From contig NZ_JOPL01000033.1 in NCBI RefSeq assembly GCF_002153745.1, positions 1 through 51,578 of the forward strand: a stretch of DNA of 51,578 nucleotides, written 5' to 3'. Positions within the stretch are counted from its first letter, which is position 1; each line of letters opens with the position of its first letter. Both the position numbers and the translations under genes were made by a program. Positions 30,437 through 40,415 of the stretch are shown in pieces. The stretch comes from Acetobacter sp. DsW_063 (GTDB lineage: Bacteria; Pseudomonadota; Alphaproteobacteria; Acetobacterales; Acetobacteraceae). The notes under the pieces were generated by a model. It was not told the origin of the DNA. It saw only the letters and a list, made by a program, of their open reading frames with translations, and ran no database searches.

Positions 30437-31462
30437 ATGACCACCATGAAAGCCGCCGTCTGCCGCGAATTCGGTAAACCGCTGACCATCGAACAACTCG
30501 CAATCCCGACGATCGACGAGAACCAGATTCTCGTGAAGCTCGACGCCTGCGGCGTGTGCCACACCGACCTGCACGCCGCGCGCGGCGACTGGCCCGCCAA
30601 GCCGACCCTGCCTTTCATTCCGGGCCATGAAGGCGTGGGCCGCGTGGCGCGGGTTGGAAGCAACGTGAAATGGGTGAAGGAAGGCGATTTCGTCGGCGTG
30701 CCGTGGCTGCATTCGGCCTGCGGCCATTGCGAGCACTGCTACGGCGGGTGGGAAACCCTTTGCGAAAAGCAGGAGGATACCGGATATTCGGTAAACGGCT
30801 GTTTCGCCGAATATGTTGTGGCCGATCCGAATTATGTCGCGCACATCCCTGCGGGCGTCGATCCGCTGCATGTGGCGCCGGTGCTGTGCGCGGGGCTTAC
30901 GGTCTACAAGGGCCTGAAGATGACCGACACGAAGCCGGGCGACTGGGCCGTGGTTTCCGGCGTCGGTGGGCTGGGGCAGATGGCCGTGCAGTATGGCGTG
31001 GCGATGGGTCTGAACGTCGTCGCCGTCGATATTGACGACGCCAAGCTGACGGAAGCCAAGGTTCTGGGCGCGGCGCTGACCATCAACGCCAAGACCTTAG
31101 ACCCGGCGGCGGAGATTCAGAAGCAGATCGGCGGCGCGCATGGCGTGCTGGTGACGGCCGTGTCCCGGTCGGCCTTCGCGCAGGCGATGGGCTATGCGCG
31201 GCGCGGCGGGACCATTGTGCTGACCGGCCTGCCGCCGGGGGAATTCCCGATTTCGATCTTCGATATGGTGATGGCCGGGACGACGGTGCGAGGGTCCATC
31301 GTGGGGACGCGGCTCGACATGATCGAGGCGCTGTCATTCTTCGCGGATGGCAAGGTGCGGTCCGTCGTGAAGGCGGACAGGTTGGAGAACATCAACCAGA
31401 TTTTCGACGATCTGGAGCACGGCCGCGTGGAAGGCCGCATCGTCATCGATTTCAGGAGCTGA
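30437..31462 (+). CDS. adhP: zinc-dependent alcohol dehydrogenase, AdhP type
   Basis: NAD(P)-dependent medium-chain alcohol dehydrogenase, 341 residues, probably interconverting ethanol and acetaldehyde in the cytoplasm. Catalytic zinc ligands are in ACGVCHTDLH and PGHEGVGRV; structural zinc cysteines are in CGHCEHCYGGWETLC; the coenzyme-binding turn is SGVGGLGQMA. The start ATG 30437 follows GGGAGG. The overall layout is that of propanol-preferring AdhP/AdhA enzymes. Together with Pdc it could form an ethanol branch, although in acetic-acid bacteria ethanol oxidation is mainly done by membrane PQQ enzymes not in this window. Confidence 0.92.
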   Translation: MTTMKAAVCREFGKPLTIEQLAIPTIDENQILVKLDACGVCHTDLHAARGDWPAKPTLPFIPGHEGVGRVARVGSNVKWVKEGDFVGVPWLHSACGHCEHCYGGWETLCEKQEDTGYSVNGCFAEYVVADPNYVAHIPAGVDPLHVAPVLCAGLTVYKGLKMTDTKPGDWAVVSGVGGLGQMAVQYGVAMGLNVVAVDIDDAKLTEAKVLGAALTINAKTLDPAAEIQKQIGGAHGVLVTAVSRSAFAQAMGYARRGGTIVLTGLPPGEFPISIFDMVMAGTTVRGSIVGTRLDMIEALSFFADGKVRSVVKADRLENINQIFDDLEHGRVEGRIVIDFRS

Positions 31463-31501
31463 AAGACGCCGGTCCCGCATAGAGACCGTCTGAATGGAAG
31501 G

Positions 31502-31614
31502 TCGGGCTCCGCCCGAACCCGGAAGGGGACTTGTCCCCTTCACCCCGTCCTGTTGATAGACAAACCGGTTTCCAAAGGCCCCCGGCCTTTGGCGGGTCAA
31601 GGGCAGAGCCCTTG
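31502..31614. repeat. cluster of four perfect hairpins in intergenic DNA
   Basis: Four exact inverted repeats lie in 113 bases: TCGGGC/GCCCGA (31502-31516), GAAGGGGA/TCCCCTTC (31522-31541), CCAAAGGCC/GGCCTTTGG (31572-31592) and CAAGGGC/GCCCTTG (31598-31614). They sit between the convergent adhP and phosphodiesterase genes. Sequences of this style recur between genes in acetic-acid bacteria from memory, so this is probably an interspersed palindromic repeat that also terminates transcription. Confidence 0.6.
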
Positions 31615-31658
31615 CCTTTCCCCTTATGAGCCGGAACCAGGCGCCCTTGGCATAAAGG

Positions 31659-32957
31659 TCAATGGCTCGCAGCGGGTGTGGCGGTCGAGACGTCCTGCGC
31701 CAGCGCGGGCGCAAACGGCGCGATGGTTCCGTCCGACGGCAGCGGCTTCAGACCCAGCAAGGTCATGACCAGCGGGTAGACGTCGACGTTGTCGAACGTT
31801 GCGATATGCGTTCCCGGCTGGAACGCCGGGCCGCTGGCGAGGAAGGTCGCCATCATGTCCGGCTCCTGATTGTCGTAGCCGTGGTCGCCGCCGTTCGGGT
31901 TATGCGGCTTCCACTTGCCGGCCTCGATCACCCATCCGTCGTCGGGCATGCAGACGAAGGCGGGCACGCGGGCGTTGTGGCCGTAATGCAGGCGCTCGGG
32001 GATGTCGGCCTTCGCCCAACAGACGACATGGGCGTGTTTTTTGGTCAGGTTGGCGGCGAGCACGGCCTCGTTGCCCGGCGTCGGGTCTATCCCGGCGTAA
32101 GCGCCGCCGACGACCAGGTGAAAGGTCTTCGCGGGGCTCAGGTTTTCCACATGGATGACGCGCTTGTCGCTGATCGCGGCCATGCCGTGATCGGACACGA
32201 CGATGATGTCGGCTTTGATCCCGCGTGATTTCAGGCCTTCGACCAGCCGCCCGATGGCGGTGTCGACGGTTGCGACGGCCTGCGTGGTCTCGGGCGCGTT
32301 CGGTCCGTTTTCGTGGCCGGAGTGATCGACGATGTCGAAATACAGCGTGGCGAAGCGGGGGCGCTTGTCGGGCGTGCGGTCGAACCAGCCGAGCAGGTGA
32401 TCGACGCGGTCGTTGGACGACATCTTCGAATTGAACGGCAGCCAGTCGGACGGGCGCACGCCGTGGATGTCGGCCTCAGAGCCGGGCCAGAAGAGGGTGG
32501 AGCTACGCACGCCCTGCTTTTCGGCGGTGACCCAGATGGGTTCGGCCTCGTCCCACCAGCGCCGGTCGATCAGCGCGGTGCGGTTGCCCAGGCTGAAATG
32601 TTCGTTGGCGATGGCCGGATCGTCCATTGTGTTGCCGACGATGCCGGTCTCATCAGGGCGGCGGCCGGTCACAAGGGTGTAGTGGTTGGGGAAAGTGATG
32701 GAAGGGTAGGACGGGCGCATCCCGTCGGCCAGCACGCCGGACGCGGCGAGAGCGTTCAGGTTCGGCGTGACGTCGCGCTTGAGGTAATCGGGGCGGAACC
32801 CGTCGATGGAGACGAGGATGACCGGTGTGGGCTGCGGGCCTTGCGCCGACTGCGTCGCGTCATGCGCGCAGGCGGCGAGCAGCAGCGCGATTGCGCCGCT
32901 GAGTCCCAGCCGTTTCAGGCGGGATGTGCCGAGGGTCTTCGAAAGAGGGCGCTTCAT
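31659..32957 (-). CDS. lipoprotein type I phosphodiesterase / nucleotide pyrophosphatase-like
   Basis: Alkaline-phosphatase-superfamily hydrolase of 432 residues. The N-terminus has a lipoprotein signal (ALLLAACAHD, lipobox Cys). Two-metal ligands and nucleophile are visible: VSIDGFRPDYL (Asp), SITFPNHYTLVTG (Thr nucleophile), DIVDHSGHENG, VSDHGMAA and GDHGYDNQEPDMMA. This pattern is that of ectonucleotide pyrophosphatase/phosphodiesterases; the natural substrate is unknown. I place the start at 32957 (MKRPLSK) because the lipobox then lies at about residue 30; the frame is open further upstream but Arg-rich. It would be anchored in the periplasm or outer membrane. Confidence 0.85.
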   Translation of the reverse strand: MKRPLSKTLGTSRLKRLGLSGAIALLLAACAHDATQSAQGPQPTPVILVSIDGFRPDYLKRDVTPNLNALAASGVLADGMRPSYPSITFPNHYTLVTGRRPDETGIVGNTMDDPAIANEHFSLGNRTALIDRRWWDEAEPIWVTAEKQGVRSSTLFWPGSEADIHGVRPSDWLPFNSKMSSNDRVDHLLGWFDRTPDKRPRFATLYFDIVDHSGHENGPNAPETTQAVATVDTAIGRLVEGLKSRGIKADIIVVSDHGMAAISDKRVIHVENLSPAKTFHLVVGGAYAGIDPTPGNEAVLAANLTKKHAHVVCWAKADIPERLHYGHNARVPAFVCMPDDGWVIEAGKWKPHNPNGGDHGYDNQEPDMMATFLASGPAFQPGTHIATFDNVDVYPLVMTLLGLKPLPSDGTIAPFAPALAQDVSTATPAASH

Positions 32958-33195
32958 AGGTTCGCTCGCTTGTGAGGAGCCCCGACTGGCGTAGCGCCTT
33001 CGGGGCTGTGGTCTGCTGCATGCTTTCATGAAGCATCCACGCGCGGGCGAACAGGGGTGGAGCGTTGTGCGGTTTGGGGGCAGGCGGCCGCGCGACGAGG
33101 GGGGCTCCATTGTTTCTGGTGGCTTTTTCTGCCCGATTTTAAAGCGGGCGCCGCGCAGGACGGCGCCCATATCGAAACGAATGTTCAGAAAACTT

Positions 33196-35385
33196 TCAAT
33201 TCTCGCCGGGGGCCAGTCCGCGATGTTGCAGCATCGGTCCGATATCCGGGTCTTTGCCGTAGAAGGCGCGGAACATCGCGGCGTAGTCCTGCGTATGCCC
33301 CTGCGAGAGGATCATGTCGCGGAAACGCTGCCCGTTTTCGCGGGTCAGGCCGCCGTGATCGCGGAACCATGCGTAGACGTCGTCGTCGAGCATTTCGGTC
33401 CAGAGATAGGCGTAATATCCGGCTGCGTAACCGTTGGCCCAGATGTGCAGGAAGTAGCTGGAGCGGTAGCGGGGCGGCACGTCGGTGACGTCAAGTCCGC
33501 TTTTCTTCAGGGACGCGGCCTCGAACGTATCGACGTTCTGTTTTGGCGCGCTGGCGGACAGGCTGTGCCAGTCCATGTCGAGTTTTGACGCGGCGATGAT
33601 CTCGCCCAGCGCGTAGCCCTGATTGAAGCGGGCCGCGCGCCGGATCTTGTCGATAAGGTTGGCGGGGATCGGCGCGCCTGTGTCGATATTACGGGCGTAG
33701 TGCGCGAGCACTTTCGGGTCGAGCGCCCAATGTTCGTTGAACTGGGACGGGAATTCTACGAAGTCGCGCGCGACGGCAGTGCCGGAGACTATGGGGTAGG
33801 TCTGGTTGGCGAAAAGCCCGTGCAACCCGTGGCCGAATTCGTGGAACATCGTCACCACGTCTTCGAAGCTGATCAGCGCGGGCTGGCCTTTTTCCGGCTT
33901 GGGCAGGTTGGCGATGTTGTAAATGACCGGTTTCGTGCCGAGCAGTTTCGACTGCCCGACCAGATTCGACATCCACGCGCCGCCATTCTTGTTGTCGCGC
34001 TTGAAGTAATCGAAATAGGCGAGGCCGAGCGGCGATCCGTCCTTGTCGAAAACTTCGAAGACCATGACGTCAGGATTCCAGACCGGAAGATCCTTTCGCT
34101 CCTTGAAGGTCACGCCGTAAAGCTGGTTTGCGGCGTAGAACACGCCGTCGCGCAGCACGGTGTTGAGTTCGAAATAGGGACGGACTTCGTTCTGGTTGAG
34201 GTCGAAGCGCTTCTGGCGGAGCTTGTCGGTGTAGAGGTTCCAGTCCCAGGGCTTCAGCTTGAACGATTTCCCGTCCGCTGTGATCTCGTGTTGCAGATCG
34301 GAGGTTTCACGCTCCTGCTCGGCGCGGGTCGCGGGGACAAGGCGGTTCATGAACGCCTGCGCCGCCTGCGGCGTTTTCGCCATCTGGTCGTAAAGTTCGT
34401 AGGACGCGTAGTCGGGGTAGCCCAGCAGCGCCGCCTTCTGCGCGCGCAGTTGAGCGATTTGCGAGATTATGTCGCGGGTGTCGTTGGCGTCGCCCTTCTC
34501 GGTGCGTGTCCAGCTTTTCTGGAACAGCGCCTCGCGCGTCGTGCGGTTTTCCAGAGATGAAAGGACGGGCTGTTGCGTCGTGTTCTGCAACGTGATCGCC
34601 CATTTTCCGTCAAGGCCCCGGGAGGAGGCTGCCTTCGACGCGCCGATCATGCCTTCGGCGCCGATGCCTGCCAGAACCGTCTTGTCGTCCACGATCAGGG
34701 CCGCGGCTTTCGTGCCCTCCATCAGCTTTTGTTGAAAGCTGGTTTCAAGCGACGATATCCGGGTGTTGAGCGCGCTGAGGGTCGTCCGGTCGGCGGCGGA
34801 AAGCTGGACGCCCGCGTGTGTGAACTGCTGGTAGTAGAGTTCGAGAACCTGCCGCTGTTCGGGATCGAGTTTCAGGGCGTCGCGCTGGTCGTAAAGCGCT
34901 TTCACGCGCGCGAACAGTTTTTGGTTGAGGAAAATCGCGTCCTGATGCGCGCTCAGTTTCGGGGCCTCGATCTCCTCCACCTTGTCCAGCGCCGGGTTCG
35001 TGTCCGCGCCGTATACGCAGCTGAATACGTTGTTGACGCGATCGAGCATCCGGCCGGAGCGTTCGAGTGCGGCGATGGTGTTTTCGAAGTCCGGCGCCGC
35101 CGGGTCGCTGGCGATGCGGTCTACCTCGGCGCGCTGCTCGGCCATGCCCTGCTCGAACGCGGGCTGATAATCGCTGTCATGGATGAGGTCGAAGCGCGGC
35201 GCCTGAAAAGAGAGCGTGCTGGCTGCCGCGAAAGGATTGGCGGGTGGCGCGTCGGCTCGGGCGGTCGCCGCCGTGCAGAGCGCGCTTGCTGTCAGCAGCG
35301 CGACCAAGGCTGCGGAACTGCGCAATCTGTGAGGCGAGGGGCGGGAGGAAGGCGGCGGGGGCGCCATGAAATATTTCGCAATCAT
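33196..35385 (-). CDS. dcp: peptidyl-dipeptidase Dcp (M3 metallopeptidase)
   Basis: Zinc peptidase that removes C-terminal dipeptides, 729 residues. The zinc motif HEFGH lies at residues 515-519 (TMFHEFGHGLHGLFA), and the M3 signatures QFNEHWALD and PPRYRSSYFLHIWANGYAAGYY follow. An N-terminal hydrophobic stretch (ALVALLTASALCTAATARADA) is a likely signal peptide, so this enzyme is probably periplasmic, unlike cytoplasmic oligopeptidase A. The start is ATG 35385 or the in-frame ATG 35367; neither has a good ribosome-binding site. It lies 60 bases downstream of the small protein gene that follows thyX and may be cotranscribed with it. Confidence 0.93.
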   Translation of the reverse strand: MIAKYFMAPPPPSSRPSPHRLRSSAALVALLTASALCTAATARADAPPANPFAAASTLSFQAPRFDLIHDSDYQPAFEQGMAEQRAEVDRIASDPAAPDFENTIAALERSGRMLDRVNNVFSCVYGADTNPALDKVEEIEAPKLSAHQDAIFLNQKLFARVKALYDQRDALKLDPEQRQVLELYYQQFTHAGVQLSAADRTTLSALNTRISSLETSFQQKLMEGTKAAALIVDDKTVLAGIGAEGMIGASKAASSRGLDGKWAITLQNTTQQPVLSSLENRTTREALFQKSWTRTEKGDANDTRDIISQIAQLRAQKAALLGYPDYASYELYDQMAKTPQAAQAFMNRLVPATRAEQERETSDLQHEITADGKSFKLKPWDWNLYTDKLRQKRFDLNQNEVRPYFELNTVLRDGVFYAANQLYGVTFKERKDLPVWNPDVMVFEVFDKDGSPLGLAYFDYFKRDNKNGGAWMSNLVGQSKLLGTKPVIYNIANLPKPEKGQPALISFEDVVTMFHEFGHGLHGLFANQTYPIVSGTAVARDFVEFPSQFNEHWALDPKVLAHYARNIDTGAPIPANLIDKIRRAARFNQGYALGEIIAASKLDMDWHSLSASAPKQNVDTFEAASLKKSGLDVTDVPPRYRSSYFLHIWANGYAAGYYAYLWTEMLDDDVYAWFRDHGGLTRENGQRFRDMILSQGHTQDYAAMFRAFYGKDPDIGPMLQHRGLAPGEN

Positions 35386-35445
35386 GGCGAATCGTTATGG
35401 CGCGCCGATCCGGCAGGTCAAGCGCTGCGCAGTGCGCATGCGGCG

Positions 35446-35655
35446 TCAGTGAGAGGTTTGCTCGCTGTGAAAGAGATCTTTCCAGTGAGCGGGGTGTGTT
35501 GGCGGCAGAAAAAATTCCATCGCGGCCCATATGACCACGAGGACTGCGGCGGCGATCACAAATGGCGTGAAGCTCGGCGGCCGGGGAGGGCGTGTCGGGC
35601 GACCGTCTTGCGGACCACCGCCCTTAGCCGTTCCCCAGGTCCCGCCGTCAGGCAC
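35446..35655 (-). CDS. small single-span membrane protein overlapping thyX
   Basis: A 69-residue product with a Gly/Pro-rich N-terminus, one hydrophobic helix ([19 protein letters not shown]) and a short His-containing tail. I do not recognise a family. It starts with GTG 35655 inside the last codons of thyX (8-base overlap), which argues that it is translated. Function is unknown. Confidence 0.55.
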   Translation of the reverse strand: MPDGGTWGTAKGGGPQDGRPTRPPRPPSFTPFVIAAAVLVVIWAAMEFFLPPTHPAHWKDLFHSEQTSH

Positions 35656-36556
35656 GAATCGCAGCCTGAAATTCTTCCCACTCGCGTTTGCTCAGGCCGG
35701 ACTCAGGCTGCGTCACCGCTTCGCCCGTCAGCATGCGACGCAGGACCGCGAGCATGGAAGCCGAGAATGTGAAGGCGCCGACGCGGTAGTCCTGAAACGC
35801 TTCCGCAGTGACGGGAACCCAGGCGCGAAGGATGTCGAGCATCGCTTCTGCGTAAGCGCGGATTTCGTACTGCGCGTGCGGGTCGATCCGCAGCGACAGG
35901 AAGTGCATCAGGTTGTGCAGATCGACCTTCCAGTACCACTGCGTGTAGGCGTTCAGCGTCAGGTTCATGCGCGCCAGTTCGCGGGCGAGCCCGGGGCCTT
36001 CGTCGGTGTCCAGCAGGTGTTCGTAGGTCCGGTAGCACCGGGCGGCGTCGTCGCGCAGAAGTTCCATCACCTGCTGCGCGGTCTCGGCGTCGAGTGTATC
36101 GCCACGTCCCTGACGGTTGCTGGCGCTCTGTGCCGCCATATGTTCGGGGGCGGGCAGGTAGAACTCGTTATCAAGGATCGAATAACGCGCCGAGTATTCG
36201 TTGACGTTGGCCGTGCGGTGCCGGATCCACTGCCGGGCGATGAAGATCGGCAGTTTGATGTGGAACTTGATCTCGCACATCTCGAACGGCGTCGAATGTC
36301 TGTGCCGCATGAGATAGCGGATCAGGCCGGAATCTTCAGAGACCTTCTTGGTGCCGCGTCCGTAGGACACGCGCGCCGCCTGAACGACCGCCGAATCGTC
36401 GCCCATGTAATCGATAACGCGGATGAAGCCGTGGTCGAGCACGGGGATCGCCGTGAACAGCTTTTCCTCGAGTGCGGGAACGGTTGGGCGGCGTGTGGGA
36501 GCCGAGGCCTGGGAGTGGGCTTCGATCTCGGCGCGTTGGGCGTCGGTCAGGGGCAT
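35648..36556 (-). CDS. thyX: flavin-dependent thymidylate synthase ThyX
   Basis: Makes dTMP from dUMP using methylenetetrahydrofolate and FADH2. It has 302 residues. The ThyX signature is clear as [15 protein letters not shown] (canonical RHRxxSxNExSxR with Ala in place of the first Ser). Further family blocks are [32 protein letters not shown] and [17 protein letters not shown]. The enzyme replaces or supplements ThyA; no thyA is in the window. It precedes a small membrane protein gene and dcp on the minus strand. Confidence 0.95.
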   Translation of the reverse strand: MPLTDAQRAEIEAHSQASAPTRRPTVPALEEKLFTAIPVLDHGFIRVIDYMGDDSAVVQAARVSYGRGTKKVSEDSGLIRYLMRHRHSTPFEMCEIKFHIKLPIFIARQWIRHRTANVNEYSARYSILDNEFYLPAPEHMAAQSASNRQGRGDTLDAETAQQVMELLRDDAARCYRTYEHLLDTDEGPGLARELARMNLTLNAYTQWYWKVDLHNLMHFLSLRIDPHAQYEIRAYAEAMLDILRAWVPVTAEAFQDYRVGAFTFSASMLAVLRRMLTGEAVTQPESGLSKREWEEFQAAIRA

Positions 36557-36709
36557 GGCTGGTGGTCTGGCGCCTTCGAAAAAGGGATGGCGAGGATCGT
36601 TCGCATGCGCTGCGAGGCGGCGTGGCGACCTTCGTGTCGGGTGAAGACCTCTAGCACGCGGGACTCTGGATAGGAACGTGCGGGAGTGGCGCCGCGCAAG
36701 CGGCGGCCG

Positions 36710-37297
36710 TTACCGGCTGGGGTGGCCTCCGCTGAACGCCGCGAGCGTCGTTGTGGCGGACACCGGGAAGTCGAACACCACGACCTGTTGCAGCAGGGCG
36801 CCGACTTTTTGTTTGTAGCGCTCGTGCGCGGCGTCGAAGAACGCGGGATCGTTCACGATCGGTCGTCCTACATAAAAATTCCTGTCGCCCTGCGACTTGA
36901 ACGTGACGAGGAACCCCAATTGGAGGCCTCGATCAACGCCTTCGCCGCTATCCTGCAGGCCTGTCTCGATCGACTGGACGACGGTCGAGCCGTTTGGGCG
37001 GCGGGACAGGCGGGCGAGGTCCAGAAACTCCTGAACGACCATCTTGCGTTGGGCGTCCGTGGCGCCCGGACGCAGTTCGAACATGACCATGTGCTTCACC
37101 GTTCCGGGACGAAAGTCGGGTGCAGTGAAGGCGACGAGGCCGACCTGATCGCGAAGCTGCTGCGCCGCCAGTGCGGCCGCGTCCGGTCTGGCCGTATGCG
37201 GTTGCTGGCTCGGCTGGGCGACGGCGCATTCGCCAGCCGGCGCCAGACAGATCGCCGCAAGCAGGACGGAGCGGCGGAGGAGTGGAAGATGCTTCAT
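36710..37297 (-). CDS. exported Dabb (stress-responsive A/B barrel) domain protein
   Basis: A 195-residue protein with a signal peptide (LLRRSVLLAAICLAPAGECAVA) and a C-terminal Dabb domain beginning KHMVMFELRPGATDAQRKMVVQEF and including GLQLGFLVTFKSQGDRNFYVG and DPAFFDAAHERYK. Dabb proteins are dimeric ferredoxin-like folds with varied roles, and function here is unknown. The start ATG 37297 gives the signal peptide; the frame is open further upstream into the ssrA gene on the opposite strand, which is coincidental. It is divergent from ssrA. Confidence 0.75.
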   Translation of the reverse strand: MKHLPLLRRSVLLAAICLAPAGECAVAQPSQQPHTARPDAAALAAQQLRDQVGLVAFTAPDFRPGTVKHMVMFELRPGATDAQRKMVVQEFLDLARLSRRPNGSTVVQSIETGLQDSGEGVDRGLQLGFLVTFKSQGDRNFYVGRPIVNDPAFFDAAHERYKQKVGALLQQVVVFDFPVSATTTLAAFSGGHPSR

Positions 37298-37421
37298 TGT
37301 GGGCCTCAGGGCGGTGGTCTGTCCGCGTATATTACGCGACGCGGCGGAGGCGGTTGGAAAAGCTCTGGTCACAAGAGGTTGCGCGCAGATCGCGTTGGCT
37401 CCGCTTTGGGATGGCGAGCGC

Positions 37422-37450
37422 TTGCGCGCGGTAGGGCGGACGCCTATATG
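37422..37450 (+). promoter_or_regulatory. predicted ssrA promoter
   Basis: TTGCGC (37422-37427) and TATATG (37445-37450) are 17 bases apart, and the tmRNA precursor should begin near 37457. Confidence 0.55.
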
Positions 37451-37456
37451 TCGCCA

Positions 37457-37755
37457 TGCAGGAGGAGTTTCGGCTCCTTGGCTATGGCGATAAACGGAAC
37501 GTAGAATAAGCGTTGTGGACCCGGGGGCGGTACCCGGCGTCTCCACCATCTCCTCCAGCCCTTCGGGGCGGGGAAACATGGGGACGAAACAGGCTCGACA
37601 CGCGTGGTAAAACCGTTCCTTTTGCCCGGCATTGTACCACCGTCATCGGGCTAAATCACAAGTGCCAACGATAACTCTGAGGTGCTCGCTGTCGCTGCAT
37701 AAGCGATAAGCGCGGTTCGGGAGGGCACCGGGCAACAGAAGCCCTCCCACTTCAG
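37457..37755 (+). ncRNA. ssrA: circularly permuted two-piece tmRNA
   Basis: Rescues stalled ribosomes and tags the nascent peptide for proteolysis. Gene order is permuted as in other alphaproteobacteria. The acceptor piece comes first and ends at ...GTCTCCACCA (37548). An intervening segment (37549-37579) follows, then the coding piece starting GGGGACG (37580). GGGGACG pairs with CGTCTCC to form the 7-bp acceptor stem with a G3-U70 wobble, the alanine identity element. The tag frame GCC(37664)-AAC-GAT... to TAA (37700-37702) encodes ANDNSEVLAVAA. The T-arm is CCGGG/CCCGG, but its loop reads GGCGGTA instead of the usual TTCGANN. The 5' boundary is approximate. A terminator follows. Confidence 0.93.
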
Positions 37756-37762
37756 TTTTCTT
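37719..37762 (+). terminator. ssrA terminator hairpin
   Basis: GGGAGGGC (37719-37726) pairs exactly with GCCCTCCC (37741-37748), followed by ACTTCAGTTTTCTT. The hairpin may also form the 3' part of the coding RNA piece. Confidence 0.7.
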
Positions 37763-37957
37763 CACGACCCATGGCGGTTCTGGCGCGTTCACCCTTGCGT
37801 GACGACGCGTCGCCCAACGGCGCTTGCGTTCAGTTCCTGTTTGCCGCATCCCTCTTCCAGACGGGCTGGCGTCGGCATGTTGCGCCGCGCGCCCGAAAGA
37901 CCGTCTCCGAAGCGCACGGCGTGAGGGGGACGCTTGTTAAAAACAGGGGCTTTTGCG

Positions 37958-38494
37958 ATGGCCAGCGATCACGACGACACCGAGTTTGGCGGCGAACTGC
38001 CGGAAAGCCTCCTGCCTTACGAGGCATGGATGGAAGACGCTTATCGCGAGGTGATGTTGCGTGCGCTCGAACATGTGAGCCGGGAGGGGCTTGCGGGCGG
38101 CCACCATTTCTATGTGTCTTTCCGCACCGACTGGCCTGGTGTGGAGATTCCGGCCCGGCTCCGCGCCCAGTACCCGCATGAGATGACCATCGTGCTGCAG
38201 CATCAGTTCTGGGACCTTACGGTCGACAGGATCAAAAGTTGCGTCTCGGTTGGACTGTCTTTTGGCGGCGTCGGTTCGACGCTTGTGATCCCGGTAGCGG
38301 CGATTACGGGATTTGCGGACCCGCATATCCAGCTCTCCCTGCGTTTCACGACGCCGGACGAGCCGGAGGCGGCGGTGCCCGTGCTGGAAGAAACCCCCTC
38401 CGTTCAGGAGGAGCGGTCAGAGCCAGAACCCGACGCTTCTCCTGCGGTCGTAAGCCTCGACGCATTCCGCAAGAAGGGCCCGAATCAAGGCTGA
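37958..38494 (+). CDS. sspB: ClpXP adaptor SspB, alphaproteobacterial type
   Basis: Adaptor that binds tmRNA-tagged proteins and hands them to ClpXP. It has 178 residues. The N-terminal domain (about 15-130; LPYEAWMEDAYREVMLRALEH, HFYVSFRT, MTIVLQHQFWDL) is the SspB-alpha/DUF1321 fold. A flexible acidic linker (Pro/Glu-rich, about 130-160) leads to a C-terminal ClpX-docking tail (VVSLDAFRKK). The start ATG 37958 has AGGGG nine bases upstream. It is the first gene downstream of ssrA, whose product makes its substrate, and is followed closely by fumarase. Confidence 0.9.
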   Translation: MASDHDDTEFGGELPESLLPYEAWMEDAYREVMLRALEHVSREGLAGGHHFYVSFRTDWPGVEIPARLRAQYPHEMTIVLQHQFWDLTVDRIKSCVSVGLSFGGVGSTLVIPVAAITGFADPHIQLSLRFTTPDEPEAAVPVLEETPSVQEERSEPEPDASPAVVSLDAFRKKGPNQG

Positions 38495-38548
38495 CGTATT
38501 CTGGCTGGCGTGGTCGTCGGTCGGAGCGCACGTCGGGAGACCGAGACA

Positions 38549-40237
38549 ATGACTGTTCAGACCCCCGTCGCAAAAGCGCCGGATTCCTCCGTCGCCAAGG
38601 CTTCAGCGACACGGGATTTCGCCTACGCCCCTGTGTTCCAGCTCGGTAACGACGAAACGCCCTACCGTAAGCTTGACGTGAAAGGCGTGAGCACGCTGAC
38701 GGTCGATGGTCGAACCGTCCTGCGCGTCGACCCTGCCGCCCTCGAGGCGCTTGCGACTGAGGCATTTAACGACATCGCGCACCTGCTGCGACCGGGACAT
38801 CTGGAATCGCTGACCCGAATCTTGAAAGATCCGGAAGCGTCGGACAACGACAAGTTCGTGGCGCTCGATCTTCTCAAGAACGCCTGCATTTCCGCTGGCG
38901 GCGCGCTGCCTATGTGCCAGGACACCGGAACGGCGATTGTCGTCGGCAAAAAAGGCCAGCGGGTGTGGGTGGAAGGCAATGACGAGGAAGCGCTTTCGCG
39001 CGGCGTCTACAACACCTACACCGGCACCGCTTTGCGCTATTCCCAGATGGCGCCGCTGACGATTTTCGAAGAAAAAAACACCGGCACCAATCTGCCCGTG
39101 CAGGTGGACATCGCGGCCAATCCCGGCACCTATCATCCCGAGCAGTATGATTTCCTGTTCGTCGCCAAGGGCGGCGGGTCAGCCAACAAGACGTTCCTGT
39201 TCCAGGAAACGCGAGCGTTGATCTCAAGCAAGGAAAACCTGCTCAAATGGCTTGAGACGAAGCTGAAGACGCTCGGCACGTCCGCCTGTCCGCCCTATCA
39301 CCTCGCCATTGTTCTGGGCGGTCTGTCGGCCGAGCAGACGCTCAAGACGGTCAAGATGGCCTCGACCCATTATTACGATTCGCTTCCGCGCGAAGGCAAC
39401 GAGAACGCTCAAGCCTTCCGTGACGAGGCGATGGAAGCCGAAGTGTTGAAGATGACCCAGAAACTGGGCATCGGCGCGCAGTTCGGCGGTAAATATTTCT
39501 GCCATGACGTCCGCGTCATCCGCCTGCCGCGCCACGGCGCGTCCTTTCCAGTTGGCATCGGCGTGTCTTGCTCGGCAGATCGTCAGGCCAAGGCGTATAT
39601 CAGCGCCGAGGGCGTGTTCCTCGAACAGCTTGAGCGTGATCCGGCCCGCTTCCTGCCGGAAACGACGGATGAGCACCTCGGCGGCGACGTCGTAAAGATC
39701 GACCTGAACCGCCCGATGGACGAAATCCGTGCGGAACTGTCGAAGCATCCGGTCAAGACGCGTCTCGCTTTGACGGGAACGGTTGTCGTGGCGCGCGACA
39801 TCGCCCACGCCAAGTTCAAGGAACGTCTGGATCGGGGCGAGGGCCTGCCTCAGTACCTGAAGGACCACCCGGTCTATTATGCGGGCCCTGCGAAGACGCC
39901 CGTAGGCATGCCGACCGGCTCCTTCGGCCCGACCACGGCAGGGCGCATGGATTCCTACGTCAACGACCTGCAGAAGGCCGGGGGCTCGTTCGTCATGCTG
40001 GCGAAGGGCAATCGCTCCAAGGCCGTCAAGGACGCCTGCCAGAGCTATGGCGGCTTCTATCTGGGTTCCGTCGGCGGCCCGGCTGCGCGTCTGGCGCAGG
40101 ATTGCATCCGCAAGGTCGAGGTTCTGGAATACCCCGAGCTTGGCATGGAGGCCGTCTGGAAGATCGAGGTCGAGGATTTCCCGGCTTTCATCGTCATCGA
40201 CGACAAGGGCAACGACTTCTACGCTGGCCTGACCTGA
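38549..40237 (+). CDS. fumA: class I fumarate hydratase (4Fe-4S)
   Basis: Interconverts fumarate and malate in the TCA cycle using an oxygen-sensitive [4Fe-4S] cluster. It has 562 residues, the size of single-chain FumA/FumB. Cluster and active-site signatures include [55 protein letters not shown] and [17 protein letters not shown]. The start ATG 38549 ([11 protein letters not shown]) follows GGGAGA; the frame is open 13 codons upstream. It lies 54 bases after sspB and may share its transcript. Confidence 0.94.
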   Translation: MTVQTPVAKAPDSSVAKASATRDFAYAPVFQLGNDETPYRKLDVKGVSTLTVDGRTVLRVDPAALEALATEAFNDIAHLLRPGHLESLTRILKDPEASDNDKFVALDLLKNACISAGGALPMCQDTGTAIVVGKKGQRVWVEGNDEEALSRGVYNTYTGTALRYSQMAPLTIFEEKNTGTNLPVQVDIAANPGTYHPEQYDFLFVAKGGGSANKTFLFQETRALISSKENLLKWLETKLKTLGTSACPPYHLAIVLGGLSAEQTLKTVKMASTHYYDSLPREGNENAQAFRDEAMEAEVLKMTQKLGIGAQFGGKYFCHDVRVIRLPRHGASFPVGIGVSCSADRQAKAYISAEGVFLEQLERDPARFLPETTDEHLGGDVVKIDLNRPMDEIRAELSKHPVKTRLALTGTVVVARDIAHAKFKERLDRGEGLPQYLKDHPVYYAGPAKTPVGMPTGSFGPTTAGRMDSYVNDLQKAGGSFVMLAKGNRSKAVKDACQSYGGFYLGSVGGPAARLAQDCIRKVEVLEYPELGMEAVWKIEVEDFPAFIVIDDKGNDFYAGLT

Positions 40238-40255
40238 CGCAGGCATGATCCGGAT

Positions 40256-40278
40256 CCCTCGGGGCAATGTCCCGAGGG
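40256..40278 (+). terminator. hairpin after fumarase
   Basis: CCCTCGGG pairs exactly with CCCGAGGG around GCAATGT, starting 19 bases after the stop. The following sequence is only mildly T-rich. Confidence 0.5.
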
Positions 40279-40415
40279 GCTTGCATTCCTCCCGGTTTAT
40301 GCCCCCATAAAGACAGTGGCGCGGTCCCTCCATCCTTTGGGGCCGTGCGGTCGCAACGCGCGCCGGGCTTCGCTCCAGCAAGGTTGTGGTCCCTCTTGTG
40401 GAAGGTGCTCGTGGA